47,797 nt of DNA from Streptomyces sp. A1136 (GCF_004795055.1 NZ_SSBJ01000046.1:1-47797); one strand, 5' to 3'; counted from the first letter of the stretch, positions 24,937-33,253 are shown. The notes: generated by a model from the letters alone, not told the origin. Program-made: numbers and translations.

Positions 24937-26331
24937 TTACTTGGCCTCGTCGCCCTCGGTCTCGGCGTCGGCCTCGACGGCCGCCTCGACCGTCTCGGCG
25001 GCCGTCTCGACCTCGTCCTCGTCGTCGGAGAGGTCCACGACCTCACCGTTGGTGTCGACGACCTTGGCGGCCTCGACGACGACCGCGAGGGCCTTGCCGC
25101 GGGCGACCTCGCCGACCAGCATCGGGACCTGGCCGCCCTCGACGACGGCCTGGGCGAACTGGTCGGGGGACATGCCGGAGGACTGCGCGCGGCGCATGAG
25201 GTGCTCGGTGAGCTCCTCCTGGTTGACGCCCAGCTTCTCCTTGTTGACCAGGGCGTCCAGCAGGAACTGGGTCTTGATGCCCTTGACGGCCTGCTCGGAG
25301 GTCTCGGCGTCGAACTCCTCGACCGTCTTGCCCTGGATCTCCAGGAACTTCTCCAGGTTCAGACCCATCTGGCCGAGCTGGTGGTGCTCCAGGTTGTGCT
25401 TGCGGGTCTGGACCTCGTCCGCGAGCAGCTTCTCGGGAACGGGGATCTCCGCGAGCTCCAGGAACTTCTCCAGGACGCGCTCCTGGGCCTGGGTGGCCTG
25501 GTCGTACTGCTTCATGTTCTCGAGGCGCTTGCGGCTGTCCGCCTTGAGCTCTTCGAGGGTGTCGAACTCGCTCGCCATCTGCGCGAACTCGTCGTCCAGC
25601 TCCGGCAGCTCGCGAGCGGAGACCTTGGTGACCTTGACGGTGACCTCGGCGTCCTTGCCCTCGGCGGAGCCGCCCTTGAGCTGGGAGGTGAAGGTGGCCT
25701 CGCCACCGGCCTCCAGGCCCTTGACGGCCTCGTCGATGCCGTCGAGGAGCTCACCCGAGCCGATGGTGTAGGAGACGTCCTGGGCGACGCCGTCCTCCAG
25801 CACCTCGCCCTCGACCTTGGCCTCCAGGTCGATGGTGACGACGTCGCCGTCCTGGGCGGCGCGCTCGACGTCCTTCGTGGACGCGAAACGGTCGCGCAGC
25901 TGCTCGACCGACTTCTCGACGTCCTCGTCGGTGACCTCGACGGCGTCCACGGTGACCTCGATGCCGGAGTAGTCCGGGATCTCGATCTCGGGGCGGACGT
26001 CCACCTCGGCGGTGAAGGTCAGCAGCTCGCCGTCCTTCAGCTCCGTGATGTCGACCTCGGGCTGGCCCAGCGGGTTCAGGTCGGCCTCGTTGACCGCCTC
26101 GGTGTAGAACTTCGGGAGGGCGTCGTTGACGGCCTCCTCCAGCACCGCACCGCGGCCGAAGCGCTGGTCGATGACGCGGGCCGGGATCTTGCCCTTGCGG
26201 AAGCCCTTCACCGTGACCTGCTGGTTGATCTTCTTGTAGGCCGCGTCGAGGCTGTCCTTGAGCTCCTCGAAGGGCACCTCAACAGTGAGCCGAACCCGAG
26301 TCGGGTTCAGGGTCTCCACGGCGCTCTTCAC
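24937..26331 (-). CDS. tig: Trigger factor, ribosome-associated chaperone and peptidyl-prolyl isomerase
   Basis: 464 residues from the GTG at 26331 (VKSAVETLNPTRVRLTVEVP), with AAGGAG 8 nt upstream. The ribosome-binding signature is present as GFRKGKIPARVIDQRFG. An FKBP-type PPIase domain follows, then the helical C-terminal arms. The tail is very acidic (DLSDDEDEVE and EADAETEGDEAK). It binds nascent chains at the tunnel exit. The upstream gap to tRNA-Pro contains a possible promoter, TTGTGG-N19-TACTAT on the minus strand at 26467-26437, which I hold loosely. Confidence 0.97.
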   Translation of the reverse strand: MKSAVETLNPTRVRLTVEVPFEELKDSLDAAYKKINQQVTVKGFRKGKIPARVIDQRFGRGAVLEEAVNDALPKFYTEAVNEADLNPLGQPEVDITELKDGELLTFTAEVDVRPEIEIPDYSGIEVTVDAVEVTDEDVEKSVEQLRDRFASTKDVERAAQDGDVVTIDLEAKVEGEVLEDGVAQDVSYTIGSGELLDGIDEAVKGLEAGGEATFTSQLKGGSAEGKDAEVTVKVTKVSARELPELDDEFAQMASEFDTLEELKADSRKRLENMKQYDQATQAQERVLEKFLELAEIPVPEKLLADEVQTRKHNLEHHQLGQMGLNLEKFLEIQGKTVEEFDAETSEQAVKGIKTQFLLDALVNKEKLGVNQEELTEHLMRRAQSSGMSPDQFAQAVVEGGQVPMLVGEVARGKALAVVVEAAKVVDTNGEVVDLSDDEDEVETAAETVEAAVEADAETEGDEAK

Positions 26332-26499
26332 GGTTCGGTCTCCTTGTGGCTGACTGCTGGGGGTTCTGCCGTCACGCTGTGATTCAGCGGTTCGGCGGAT
26401 TCGGCCCGGCATCAGACACACGGGCACGCAGCTTGCATAGTAACCGCAAGCGGCAATCAGCCCACAACGCGATCACCGCGGCGATCTTCGGCGAGAGGG

Positions 26500-26519
26500 C
26501 CCGGGGACGACGCCCCGGG
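26500..26519 (-). terminator. Hairpin downstream of tRNA-Pro
   Basis: 7-bp stem CCCGGGG/CCCCGGG, 23 nt past the 3' end of the leftward tRNA-Pro gene. Confidence 0.55.
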
Positions 26520-26542
26520 ACACTGCGTGGAGAAGGTGCTAC

Positions 26543-26619
26543 TGGTCGGGGTGGCCGGATTCGAACCGACGACCTTCCGCTCCCAAAGCGGACGCGCTAC
26601 CAAGCTGCGCCACACCCCG
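26543..26619 (-). tRNA. tRNA-Pro (anticodon UGG)
   Basis: 77 nt with encoded CCA. Acceptor CGGGGTG pairs with CACCCCG, discriminator A then CCA. The anticodon loop reads CT-TTGG-GAG with anticodon TGG; the T-loop is GGTTCGAATCC. Confidence 0.95.
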
Positions 26620-26798
26620 TCGGTGCGACACGTAGGGTACATGCCCGAGGACGGTCCGACGCGCGGGTTTCCCTGGGATCCGGCCGCGCCGGCGGACACG
26701 AGCGCGACCGCGGACCGAAATGTGGTGTGCGATCCCCCCGCGCGACCCGCTAGGATGCTGTCCGTGCCGCGGTCCCCCGGACCTGCGGCGCGCGCGAT

Positions 26799-26869
26799 GC
26801 GGGTGTAGCTCAATGGTAGAGCCCTAGTCTTCCAAACTAGCTACGCGGGTTCGATTCCCGTCACCCGCT
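26799..26869 (+). tRNA. tRNA-Gly (anticodon UCC), integration site of the mobile element
   Basis: 71 nt. Acceptor GCGGGTG pairs with CACCCGC, discriminator T, no encoded CCA. Anticodon stem CTAGT/ACTAG around the loop with TCC; T-arm CGGGTTCGATTCCCG. From position 26828 onward, the anticodon loop to the 3' end is repeated at 44547, so this is the hybrid, still functional, attL copy. The 5' half is chromosomal and the 3' half was brought by the element. Confidence 0.97.
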
Positions 26870-26871
26870 CT
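26828..26871 (+). repeat. attL, 44-bp direct repeat copy 1
   Basis: Runs from the anticodon loop (TCTTCCAAACTAGC) to two bases past the discriminator (CACCCGCTCT). Identical over 44 bp to 44547-44590. It is part of the functional tRNA-Gly gene. Confidence 0.95.
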
Positions 26872-26879
26872 CTACAGTT

Positions 26880-26919
26880 CAGGGCCAGGTCAGAGGACAT
26901 TTCCTCCACCTGGCCCTGA
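26880..26919 (+). terminator. tRNA-Gly terminator carried inside the element
   Basis: Inverted repeat CAGGGCCAGGT/ACCTGGCCCTG with an inner GAGG/CCTC. It lies just inside attL and is nearly the same as the hairpin just outside attR (44599-44636). Confidence 0.8.
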
Positions 26920-26939
26920 GTCGTTCCCGGGGGCTGTGA

Positions 26940-28085
26940 TCAGCCGTCCGTGTCCCCCGCGTGCCCCTTGCGCTCGTCCGTGTCTTTTCTGCCCCTCTCC
27001 ACGAGCCCGCTCAGCGCGTCGGCGATCAGCCGGTCCCGGTCCGCACTGGCGTGCTGGTAGATCAGCGCGGCGCGGGCGGTGCTGTGGCCCATCCGCGCCA
27101 TCAGTTCCCGCGTGCTGGCCCCCGTAGACGCGGCCAGGGTGTTGCCCGTGTGCCGAAGATCATGGAAATGAAGCCCCTTGATCCCTGCCTCGCGACACGC
27201 CTTGTGCCACAGCCGGTTGAAGTGGTTCCGGCGCGGCGTGGCCTTCTTGGCCCCGATGAAGACACGCCCGTCGGCACCCGGTTCGGCGTACAGGTTCAGA
27301 TGGACGCGGATGTCCTGGATGATCACGCCGGGGATGGAGACCGTCCGCTTGCCCGCGGCGCTCTTGGGCGCCTTGATCTCCCGTTGCCCGTTCCCCAGCT
27401 CGGCGACGGACCGCCGGACGCGCACGCTGCCGCGCTCCAGGTCGATGTCCCGCCGGTGCAGGCCGATCAGCTCACCCCAGCGCAAGCCGAGGAACCCGGC
27501 CATGAGCACGAGGGTGCGGTAGCGCGGCTGGATCACATCGGCCAGCGCATACACCTCCTGGACGGTGGCGGTCGGCCGCTCCGGCGTGTGGACGGTGCTG
27601 GCTCCCTTGACCTGGCAGGGGTTCCGCCGGATCAGCTGATCCGACACGGCGGTGCCCAGGATGGCGCGCAGGAGGGCGTACGCCTTGGCCACGGTGGTGG
27701 GCCCGGTGCCGGCGGCGAGCTTGTCGGCACGCCAGCGCCGCACGAGGGGCGGCGAGATCTCCGCCAGGTTGACGGAGCCGAGGACCGGCTCCAAATGGTG
27801 CTTGAGGAGGGACCCGTAGAGCTGCCGGGTGGTGCTGGTCAGCTCGCGCTCTTTGATCCAGGCCAGGGCGTAGGGACCGAAGGCGACTTTCCCCGCGTCC
27901 GGGTCGTGCCAGTCACCCCGCCGCATCTCGATCTGCTTGTCGGCGAGCCAGTCATCCGCGTCCCTCTTGGTGCGGAACGTCTCCGGAGCGGGACGCAGCT
28001 GCCCGTCCGGGCCGACGTAACGAGCCTGGTACCGACCTGAGGGCAGCTTCCGCACCCGCCCGAACTGCCGGCGCTTCGCGGCCAT
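26940..28085 (-). CDS. int: Tyrosine-type site-specific integrase
   Basis: 381 residues. An N-terminal AP2-like arm-binding region (SGRYQARYVGPDGQL) and SAM-like core-binding domain precede the catalytic domain. Catalytic residues: Arg202 (GLRWGEL), Lys241 (PKSAAGKR), His308 and Arg311 (HDLRH), His334 (MGHSTAR) and the nucleophile Tyr343 (IYQHAS). It recombines attP with the tRNA-Gly attB. Its ATG overlaps the excisionase stop (ATGA), so int is translated from the rep-xis-int message. It ends right next to attL, the normal AICE arrangement. Confidence 0.97.
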   Translation of the reverse strand: MAAKRRQFGRVRKLPSGRYQARYVGPDGQLRPAPETFRTKRDADDWLADKQIEMRRGDWHDPDAGKVAFGPYALAWIKERELTSTTRQLYGSLLKHHLEPVLGSVNLAEISPPLVRRWRADKLAAGTGPTTVAKAYALLRAILGTAVSDQLIRRNPCQVKGASTVHTPERPTATVQEVYALADVIQPRYRTLVLMAGFLGLRWGELIGLHRRDIDLERGSVRVRRSVAELGNGQREIKAPKSAAGKRTVSIPGVIIQDIRVHLNLYAEPGADGRVFIGAKKATPRRNHFNRLWHKACREAGIKGLHFHDLRHTGNTLAASTGASTRELMARMGHSTARAALIYQHASADRDRLIADALSGLVERGRKDTDERKGHAGDTDG

Positions 28086-28288
28086 CAGGCAGCCACCCCC
28101 ATAGGGCGGCGGCGCGGCTCGACGGTGCGGGCGGCGATGTACTCCCGTACGGCGCTCTCCGGGATGCGGACGTGCCTGCCGACCTTCACATAGGTGATCC
28201 GTCGCTCCTCGATCAGGCGGCGGGGGAACCGCACAGTGGTGCCGAGCAGTTCGGCGACCTGGACGACGCTGAGATAGCGCTCATTCAT
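28085..28288 (-). CDS. xis: Excisionase, MerR-like helix-turn-helix (Xis)
   Basis: 67 residues beginning MNERYLSVVQVAELLGTTVR, with a winged-HTH ending in VKVGRHVRIPESAVREYI. This is the usual AICE and phage excisionase form. ATG at 28288 with AAGGAG 6 nt upstream. It overlaps the 3' end of repSA by 8 bp and the start of int by 4 bp. Together with Int it excises the element. Confidence 0.93.
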   Translation of the reverse strand: MNERYLSVVQVAELLGTTVRFPRRLIEERRITYVKVGRHVRIPESAVREYIAARTVEPRRRPMGVAA

Positions 28289-29735
28289 GCTGCTCTCCTT
28301 GCAGGGCTTCGCGGGCGGTCTGGCGGTTGAGTTGGATGTTGCGAGCGATGGTGGCGGCGAGGACGGATTCGCCGGGTGTGTGGCCGTGGCCGGCGTACTG
28401 CCAGGAGGTGAGGACGAGGACTGTGTCCGGCTCGATGTCGCCGAGGCCGCGAGCTTTGCGTTCCTGGGCGGCTCGGTAGTCGGCGCGGGTCTGGCGGAGG
28501 GCGCCGAGGGTGGTGGAGTACTGGCGGGACTTGGTGCAGAAGTGGCCGCGGAAGCCGAGCATGTGGGCCCAGCGGGTGAGCGGGCGGTCCGGGTAGAGGG
28601 GTTGCAGGGCGGCGCAGGCCCCCATGAGACGGCGGGCGTGGTCCGAGACGGACATCTGGGCGAGGTCCTCACCCAGCCCGGTGCCGTGGCAGCGGGCACA
28701 GCGACTCAGCGCGGAAGCAGAGCTGCTGTACCGGCTGGAGCGGCCCGATCCCCCGCACATGCGGCAGTGCACGGCTGTGTCGGAGGCTCCGGTGGCCTCG
28801 GCGGCCTTCGTCGAGTATTTGGCGACGTAGGAGGCTACGGCCTGCTCCGTGATGTCGGAGTGATCGCCGAAGGCCTTGATCGGGCGGACGTCAAGCTGGG
28901 TGCCCCAACGGAACGTACGGGCGGGCTGGTCGGCTGCGGCCGGAACCGACGCCGAGGTGTAGGGGTGGGCGATAGCCGCCCGGATGCAGCGGTCCAGGAG
29001 TTCGGTGCTGGCCCAGGATGGCGGCGAGGTCGAGGGGCCGGCGGGGCCGTCGATACGGATGACTGCGTGGAAGTGGATGGCGCCGCGCTTTTGGAACTCG
29101 GCGACCTTGCCGTAGGAGATCCGGGCTTCTTCCTTCAGTTCGCGTTGGGTGAGTCCGGCGTGGGCGGCGATCTCGCGGCGGAGGCGTGTGGTGAAGCGCT
29201 GCCAGAGCTGTCCGGCGTGGTTGTTGAAGAGGACGGCGGCGGCGTAGTCGTAGGTGTTCGGGTCGAGGGCGGTACCGAGTTCGGGGTCGCGCTCCTGGTG
29301 GTGCTTGCCGCAGCGGCAGGGGCGGCTGGCGGAGCGGTTGTGGACCGGGCCGAAGGACGGGGCGGTGAGGGTGGCGAAGACGCGGGGGTGCTCGCGGACG
29401 GTGGCGGGGATGTCGCGGCGGTCGTCGCCCGCCAGTCCGGCCCGGATCAGGTGGTAGGTGTCGCCGGAGCAGGTCCACGCGCAGGCGGGACAGCGGGAAG
29501 CGCGCCGGTTGCCGCAGGCGATGCGCAGGCGGGCCCCGGGTTCGGTCTCGGTGGAGTACCGGTGAAGGATCTCGCCGCTGGTCTTGTCCTTGGCGACGGT
29601 CCAGCCGGTGATGTGGATGGGGTCGGAGCACCCGCCGGTGCGGTGGATCTGGTCGGCCCAGCGCTGGTAGTCGGGGGCGGAGGCCACCCTCAGCATGTCG
29701 CCGAAGGTGGCCGGGTCCTGGAGCAGGTCGGTCAC
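28281..29735 (-). CDS. repSA: RepSA-like rolling-circle replication initiator
   Basis: 484 residues from the GTG at 29735, which overlaps the stop of the preceding 61-residue gene (GTGA). The HUH nuclease motif is visible as GAIHFHAVIRIDG (His221, His223), and candidate active tyrosines occur in ASYVAKYSTKA (302, 306). Zinc-ligand-like Cys pairs are at CPACAWTC (82-89) and later at CRMCGGSG and CARCHGTG. pSAM2 RepSA is of similar size and initiates rolling-circle replication after excision. A much longer upstream reading frame exists but is Ser/Pro/Arg-rich antisense-type sequence. Confidence 0.92.
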   Translation of the reverse strand: MTDLLQDPATFGDMLRVASAPDYQRWADQIHRTGGCSDPIHITGWTVAKDKTSGEILHRYSTETEPGARLRIACGNRRASRCPACAWTCSGDTYHLIRAGLAGDDRRDIPATVREHPRVFATLTAPSFGPVHNRSASRPCRCGKHHQERDPELGTALDPNTYDYAAAVLFNNHAGQLWQRFTTRLRREIAAHAGLTQRELKEEARISYGKVAEFQKRGAIHFHAVIRIDGPAGPSTSPPSWASTELLDRCIRAAIAHPYTSASVPAAADQPARTFRWGTQLDVRPIKAFGDHSDITEQAVASYVAKYSTKAAEATGASDTAVHCRMCGGSGRSSRYSSSASALSRCARCHGTGLGEDLAQMSVSDHARRLMGACAALQPLYPDRPLTRWAHMLGFRGHFCTKSRQYSTTLGALRQTRADYRAAQERKARGLGDIEPDTVLVLTSWQYAGHGHTPGESVLAATIARNIQLNRQTAREALQGEQHE

Positions 29736-29917
29736 GCGGTCACCATCCGACGGGGGCGGCGGATGGAGCGCGTGCCGGTGCCGTGGCAAGCCGGGCAGTG
29801 GGTGGTGATGGTGCGCAGGGCGCCGGTGCGATCGCGGCCGCCGAGGGTGATGTGGACGGCGGGGAAGCCGCCGCAGTCGGGGCAGGGCTCGGCGGGCAAG
29901 GCCATGGGCTGGGCCAT
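29732..29917 (-). CDS. Small zinc-ribbon protein coupled to repSA
   Basis: 61 residues with two Cys pairs, CPDCGGFP and CPACHGTGTRS, the CxxCxGxG-like pattern of DnaJ zinc centres. Similar CxxCGGSG/CxxCHGTG pairs recur inside RepSA. ATG at 29917 with AAGGAA upstream; its stop overlaps the repSA GTG, so translation is coupled. It may assist the initiator or regulate it. This is inference; I know of no proven role. Confidence 0.75.
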   Translation of the reverse strand: MAQPMALPAEPCPDCGGFPAVHITLGGRDRTGALRTITTHCPACHGTGTRSIRRPRRMVTA

Positions 29918-30006
29918 GATGTGGGTTCCTTCCGGTTCGTTGGATCGGGCAGGAGCACGGCGCCGGGACGGCGGAGACTTGGCGGTTGAGGCCGTCCCGG
30001 GGCCGG

Positions 30007-30321
30007 TCAGTGGCTCTTGAACTCCTGGCGCAGGGCGCGGACGAGGAAGAGCAGGACGACGGCGCTGACGGACAGGGCGACCGCGGTGACGGCGACCGCC
30101 AGGAGCAGCGAGACGGCGACGGAGGCCAGGGCGAGGACTCCGGCGACTCCGCCGGCGGCGAGAGCGAGCGCGGTGCCGGGCGACTGCTGGACCAAACCGC
30201 CCAGGGCGGTCGGGTGCTTCGCGGGAACCGTGGACGGTGCCGGCTGCTCAACGGGTGTGGGGGTGGGGCGGATGGTCGCCGGGGCGTAGGTGTCGGGGCT
30301 GGGGTACTGGGGCTTGAACAC
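30007..30321 (-). CDS. spdD: SpdD-like spread membrane protein
   Basis: 104 residues from the GTG at 30321 (VFKPQYPSPDTYAPATIRP), with AAGGAG 7 nt upstream. The first half is Pro/Thr-rich. The second half is a long hydrophobic region (TALALAAGGVAGVLALASV and VAVTAVALSVSAVVLLFLV), ending RALRQEFKSH. This is the form of SpdD proteins in AICEs and Streptomyces plasmids, which aid intramycelial spread of the DNA. Confidence 0.78.
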   Translation of the reverse strand: MFKPQYPSPDTYAPATIRPTPTPVEQPAPSTVPAKHPTALGGLVQQSPGTALALAAGGVAGVLALASVAVSLLLAVAVTAVALSVSAVVLLFLVRALRQEFKSH

Positions 30322-30344
30322 GGCTGTTCTCCTTCCGGGGCGGG

Positions 30345-30503
30345 CTACTTGTTGATCGCGGTGTCGATCGCCGGGGCGAGGAAGCTGTCCGCGAGGAGGA
30401 AGCCGCCGAGGAGGATCACGGCGACGAGCCAGAGCGGCGGGCGGATGAGCTTGTAGCCGAGGACACCGACGACGAGGAGGGCGAACCAGAGCGGGACGTC
30501 CAT
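30345..30503 (-). CDS. Two-helix small membrane protein of the spread operon
   Basis: 52 residues: MDVPLWFALLVVGVLGYKLI, then RPPLWLVAVILLGGFLLADS, then FLAPAIDTAINK. Two hydrophobic helices with a short basic turn. The start ATG at 30503 has GAAAGG upstream. It lies between the transfer peptide gene and spdD with short gaps and clearly belongs to the same operon. Its second half resembles the chromosomal small protein at 45452-45646 (AVLFGFFLASS...APDVN). Likely a spread protein; function unproven. Confidence 0.75.
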   Translation of the reverse strand: MDVPLWFALLVVGVLGYKLIRPPLWLVAVILLGGFLLADSFLAPAIDTAINK

Positions 30504-30520
30504 GGCGTTGGCCTTTCGGG

Positions 30521-30712
30521 TCAGCTGACGCGGCAGCGGTGGGAGCGGGCGGCGAGCTGGGCTGCGGTCGAGGAGTTGTAGTCGGAGGACCAGCCGCAGC
30601 CGTCGGCGGTGCAGACGGCGGTGTCCTTGCTGCGCCCACGGCGGTCGCGGTAGGTGCCGATCTGGACGGGGCCGATCTTCATGAGCGAGCGGAAGTTGAT
30701 CCGGGCGGGCAT
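30521..30712 (-). CDS. AICE mobile element transfer peptide
   Basis: 63 residues, beginning MPARINFRSLMKIGPVQIGT, with a Cys/His set CTADGCGWSSD...RSHRC that may bind zinc. The short family annotated as mobile element transfer protein in Streptomyces AICEs has the same start and Cys pattern. ATG at 30712 with AGGAG upstream, 12 bp after spdB. Confidence 0.85.
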   Translation of the reverse strand: MPARINFRSLMKIGPVQIGTYRDRRGRSKDTAVCTADGCGWSSDYNSSTAAQLAARSHRCRVS

Positions 30713-30724
30713 GGCGGTCTCCTG

Positions 30725-31384
30725 TCAGGCGAGCTGGGCGGCAATGGCCTCCGCCATCTGGGGCGGGACGCCGAGCCGGGTACGCAGGGCGTCGGCGTCG
30801 ATGTCCGAGCCGGTCCGGGCGCGGTGGTCGGCCGCGATCTTCTGGGCGTGGGCGACGAGGGCGGGCGGAGCCGTGACCGGCGGGGCTGGGGTGGGTGCAG
30901 GGGCGAAAGCAGGCTGGGCGGGAACCGGGGTGTCCTGTACGCCGGGTTCTGTCGCCCGGTCGACCACGGGCAGAGGTGCTTGGACAGGCTCCGAATCCGG
31001 CTCAGGGCGCGGCGTAGGCCGGTGGACCAGGAGGGTGCCGCCGAGGAAGGCGAGGGCGGGCCATCCGGCGACGAGGATGCGCAGCCAAGCGGGTACGTCG
31101 CCGAGGTCGAGTAGGCCGGCGGTCGCGACGTTCGCGCCGAGCGAGGCTGCCAAGGCGACGGCGAACCAGGACCAGGCCGAGCGCGAGGGCTCTCCGACGT
31201 CCCTCAGGGTGCGGAGGCGGTGCCAGGCGGCGACGAGGAGCAGGTCCACGCTGACGGGGTAGGCCCAGGCTTTCCAGCCGTCCTGTCCGGCGGCCGCGGC
31301 GAGGTCGTGAAGGTGGGCGAAGGAGAGGGCTCCGGCGATGACGGCCTGGACGAGGACGGCGTCCGGGCGAACCAGGCGGGTCAT
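30725..31384 (-). CDS. spdB: SpdB-type DUF2637 membrane protein
   Basis: About 219 residues from the ATG at 31384 (MTRLVRPDAVLVQAVIAG), which has GGAGG 8 nt upstream; an in-frame start 24 nt earlier is less likely. DUF2637 features: four hydrophobic segments with SFAHLHDLAAAAGQDGWKAW, AYPVSVDLLLVAAWHR and GWPALAFLGGTLLVH. A Pro-rich linker then leads to a small helical domain (HAQKIAADHRARTGSDIDAD). Spd proteins act with TraB to pass the element across hyphal septa. Confidence 0.9.
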   Translation of the reverse strand: MTRLVRPDAVLVQAVIAGALSFAHLHDLAAAAGQDGWKAWAYPVSVDLLLVAAWHRLRTLRDVGEPSRSAWSWFAVALAASLGANVATAGLLDLGDVPAWLRILVAGWPALAFLGGTLLVHRPTPRPEPDSEPVQAPLPVVDRATEPGVQDTPVPAQPAFAPAPTPAPPVTAPPALVAHAQKIAADHRARTGSDIDADALRTRLGVPPQMAEAIAAQLA

Positions 31385-31465
31385 GGTCTTCACCTCCGTT
31401 TCGGGCATGGGGTGGGTAGGGACCTGGCGCGTTGCGGTCGCGCCGACCGGGGGTGGGCCAGGTGC

Positions 31466-32824
31466 TTAGAAGGCACCTGCTGTACTGGGCTTCGGCTGCA
31501 CTTTGCCGACGAGCACTCGGGCCGGGAGCACGGGCCGGAAGGGATCCAGCTCCGGAATCGCCGGGGTGCGGTGGGCGTGGGCATTGCAGATGTCCACGGC
31601 CTGGCGCAGCGTCGTGTGCGGGGCCCGGATGCGGGACCAGCCGCCGGAGGAGTCGCCTGCCACGGCGGTGCCGGGGCGGTCCTTGCCGATCTGGACGGCG
31701 GCGAGGACGGCGTCCGGGGAGATGTCGCCGAAGGCCATGTTCGCTGAGGTCTCGTCGTTGACGCGATGGGCGGTACGGCCGGTGAGCTGGGCGCGGAGCA
31801 TGGTGATGCCCTTGCCGAGTTCGGAGCCGAAGCGCTGGCCGCAGACTTCCAAGTAGATGCCGGCGGCGCGGCCGAGCTGGGCGAGTCGGACCAGGTTGGT
31901 GATGATCTGGTCGCGCCGTACTTCTTCGACCTTGTTGGCTGTGAGGGCCAGCTCCGCGACTTCGTCCACCAGGAGTACGACGGGTACGGGGCGAAGGTGC
32001 GCGGGCAGATCCCAGAGGTCGGCGGTGATCTCCGTATCCGGCAGGTCTGCGCTGATGCGCTGTTCGGCTCGGATGACCTCGTAGACCCGGGCCATGTACT
32101 GAACGAGTGCGCCCAGCAGATCAGCCGCGGCAGCAGGGTTGTCCGCGAGGGCGGTGAAGCGCCGTGCCAGCGGGGAGAGTTCCACACCGTTCTTGCAGTC
32201 GATGCCGACGAGCGCGACGTTCTGTGAAGCCAGCCCTGCGACCAGCGTGCGCTGGTAGACGGACTTGCCTGACTGGGTCGCCCCGACGTTCAGGGCATGC
32301 GGGACTGCTCGGTAGTCCCGGTAGTGAATCTCCCCGTCCTCCCGCAGCGCTACGGGTATCCGCAGCACTTCGGTAGATCGGGTGACTGGCATCCGCACCC
32401 GCTTGAGTACGTCGTATCCGGTCATCCGCAGCTCCACGACGCCGGAGCGGATCTCCCGGGAGACGACGTTGTGCAAGACGAAGGAATGCCGGAGCCTGTC
32501 GGACGAGGCGGAGAAATCGAACGCGTCCTGACCGGGACGGAGTTTCAGCCGCAGGACGAGGCCGGTCGCGGTGGGCCGCAGCCGCAGAATGCGGGGCGAG
32601 CGGGACTCGGGGACGGGGCGGTTGGCCACTCGGGCCAGGGTGAGCCGCCAGCGGGAGGGCGGGACGGTGAGCCCGCAGGCGTCCATCACCGCGCGGTAGC
32701 GGACCAGGACCCGGATCACCGCGAAGGTGACGCCGAAGGTCATCCAGTACCAGGTGGGCCGCTGCCAGCGCAGGACGAGCGCCAGCACGAGGACCACCAG
32801 CAGCGTGACCCATAAGGCGGTCAT
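31466..32824 (-). CDS. traB: FtsK/SpoIIIE-type DNA translocase TraB (TraSA-like)
   Basis: 452 residues. The N-terminus has membrane helices (ALWVTLLVVLVLALVLRW). The ATPase has Walker A GATQSGKS (181-188) and Walker B VVLLVDE (282-288). The GQRFGSELGKGITMLRAQLTGRTAHRV segment is typical of the family. TraB is the only protein needed for conjugative transfer of double-stranded DNA in Streptomyces. The start lies 2 bp after the stop of the upstream SCO3933-type gene (TGAGCATG), so the two are coupled. Confidence 0.95.
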   Translation of the reverse strand: MTALWVTLLVVLVLALVLRWQRPTWYWMTFGVTFAVIRVLVRYRAVMDACGLTVPPSRWRLTLARVANRPVPESRSPRILRLRPTATGLVLRLKLRPGQDAFDFSASSDRLRHSFVLHNVVSREIRSGVVELRMTGYDVLKRVRMPVTRSTEVLRIPVALREDGEIHYRDYRAVPHALNVGATQSGKSVYQRTLVAGLASQNVALVGIDCKNGVELSPLARRFTALADNPAAAADLLGALVQYMARVYEVIRAEQRISADLPDTEITADLWDLPAHLRPVPVVLLVDEVAELALTANKVEEVRRDQIITNLVRLAQLGRAAGIYLEVCGQRFGSELGKGITMLRAQLTGRTAHRVNDETSANMAFGDISPDAVLAAVQIGKDRPGTAVAGDSSGGWSRIRAPHTTLRQAVDICNAHAHRTPAIPELDPFRPVLPARVLVGKVQPKPSTAGAF

Positions 32825-32826
32825 GC

Positions 32827-33165
32827 TCAGCCCGCCTTGGCCAGCGAGGTGACGGCGACGGCACGGAAGCTGATCCCGTGGCGCTTCTGGCCGTTGAACT
32901 CATTCTCCCAGGGCCGGGCGACCAGGCCGGTCAGGGCAACGGGGGTGCCCATGGCCAGCTCACCGGAGATGTCGGGCTCCGCCACGGTCACGGAGATGAC
33001 CTCGGCGTTGCCGTTCATCACGAACAACACGTCCACGTTCATCAGGTTGTTGCCGCTCTCGTTGTCGACGGCGACCTGACCGGTCTTCTTGTCACGCATC
33101 TTGAGCTGCGGGGGCTGGGCGACCATCACGGTCGCGCCGTTGGTGTCGACGGGAATCTGACGCAC
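32827..33165 (-). CDS. SCO3933-family regulatory-type protein, first gene of the transfer operon
   Basis: 112 residues from the GTG at 33165 (GAGGAG 9 nt upstream). It starts VRQIPVDTNGATVMVAQPPQ and ends with ARPWENEFNGQKRHGISFRA, a pattern I associate with SCO3933-type proteins that precede tra genes in AICEs. The predicted fold is beta-rich and OB-like. A role in DNA binding is inference. It is the first gene behind the ACTCATGTACATGAGT operator. Confidence 0.78.
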   Translation of the reverse strand: MRQIPVDTNGATVMVAQPPQLKMRDKKTGQVAVDNESGNNLMNVDVLFVMNGNAEVISVTVAEPDISGELAMGTPVALTGLVARPWENEFNGQKRHGISFRAVAVTSLAKAG

Positions 33166-33180
33166 AGCAGATCACTCCTC

Positions 33181-33186
33181 TATAGA
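33181..33186 (-). promoter_or_regulatory. Possible -10 of the transfer operon promoter
   Basis: On the minus strand, TCTATA lies 15 nt upstream of the GTG at 33165. A 17-bp spacing upstream falls on the operator centred at 33208/33209, so a repressor there would cover the -35 region. Confidence 0.4.
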
Positions 33187-33197
33187 TGCCGAACTCC

Positions 33198-33219
33198 GTC
33201 ACTCATGTACATGAGTGAC
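33198..33219. promoter_or_regulatory. Operator 1, perfect palindrome (KorSA-type)
   Basis: Perfect 22-bp palindrome with core ACTCATGTACATGAGT, 33 bp upstream of the transfer operon start. The half-site ACATGAGT recurs at 33245-33252 and 34112-34119. Confidence 0.8.
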
Positions 33220-33235
33220 ATGAAGAAGAGTGCCC

Positions 33236-33253
33236 GACTCCTATACATGAGTC
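33236..33253. promoter_or_regulatory. Operator 2, imperfect palindrome
   Basis: GACTCCTATACATGAGTC is a palindrome with two mismatched pairs. It carries a full ACATGAGT half-site and lies 38 bp from operator 1 (36-bp centre to centre), between the transfer operon and the repressor gene. Confidence 0.65.

Noticed and set aside
29736..30251. N-terminal extension of RepSA by 172 codons
   Set aside because: The extension is Ser/Pro/Arg/His-rich and overlaps spdD and the zinc-ribbon gene. The GTG at 29735 overlapping the previous stop is the natural start.
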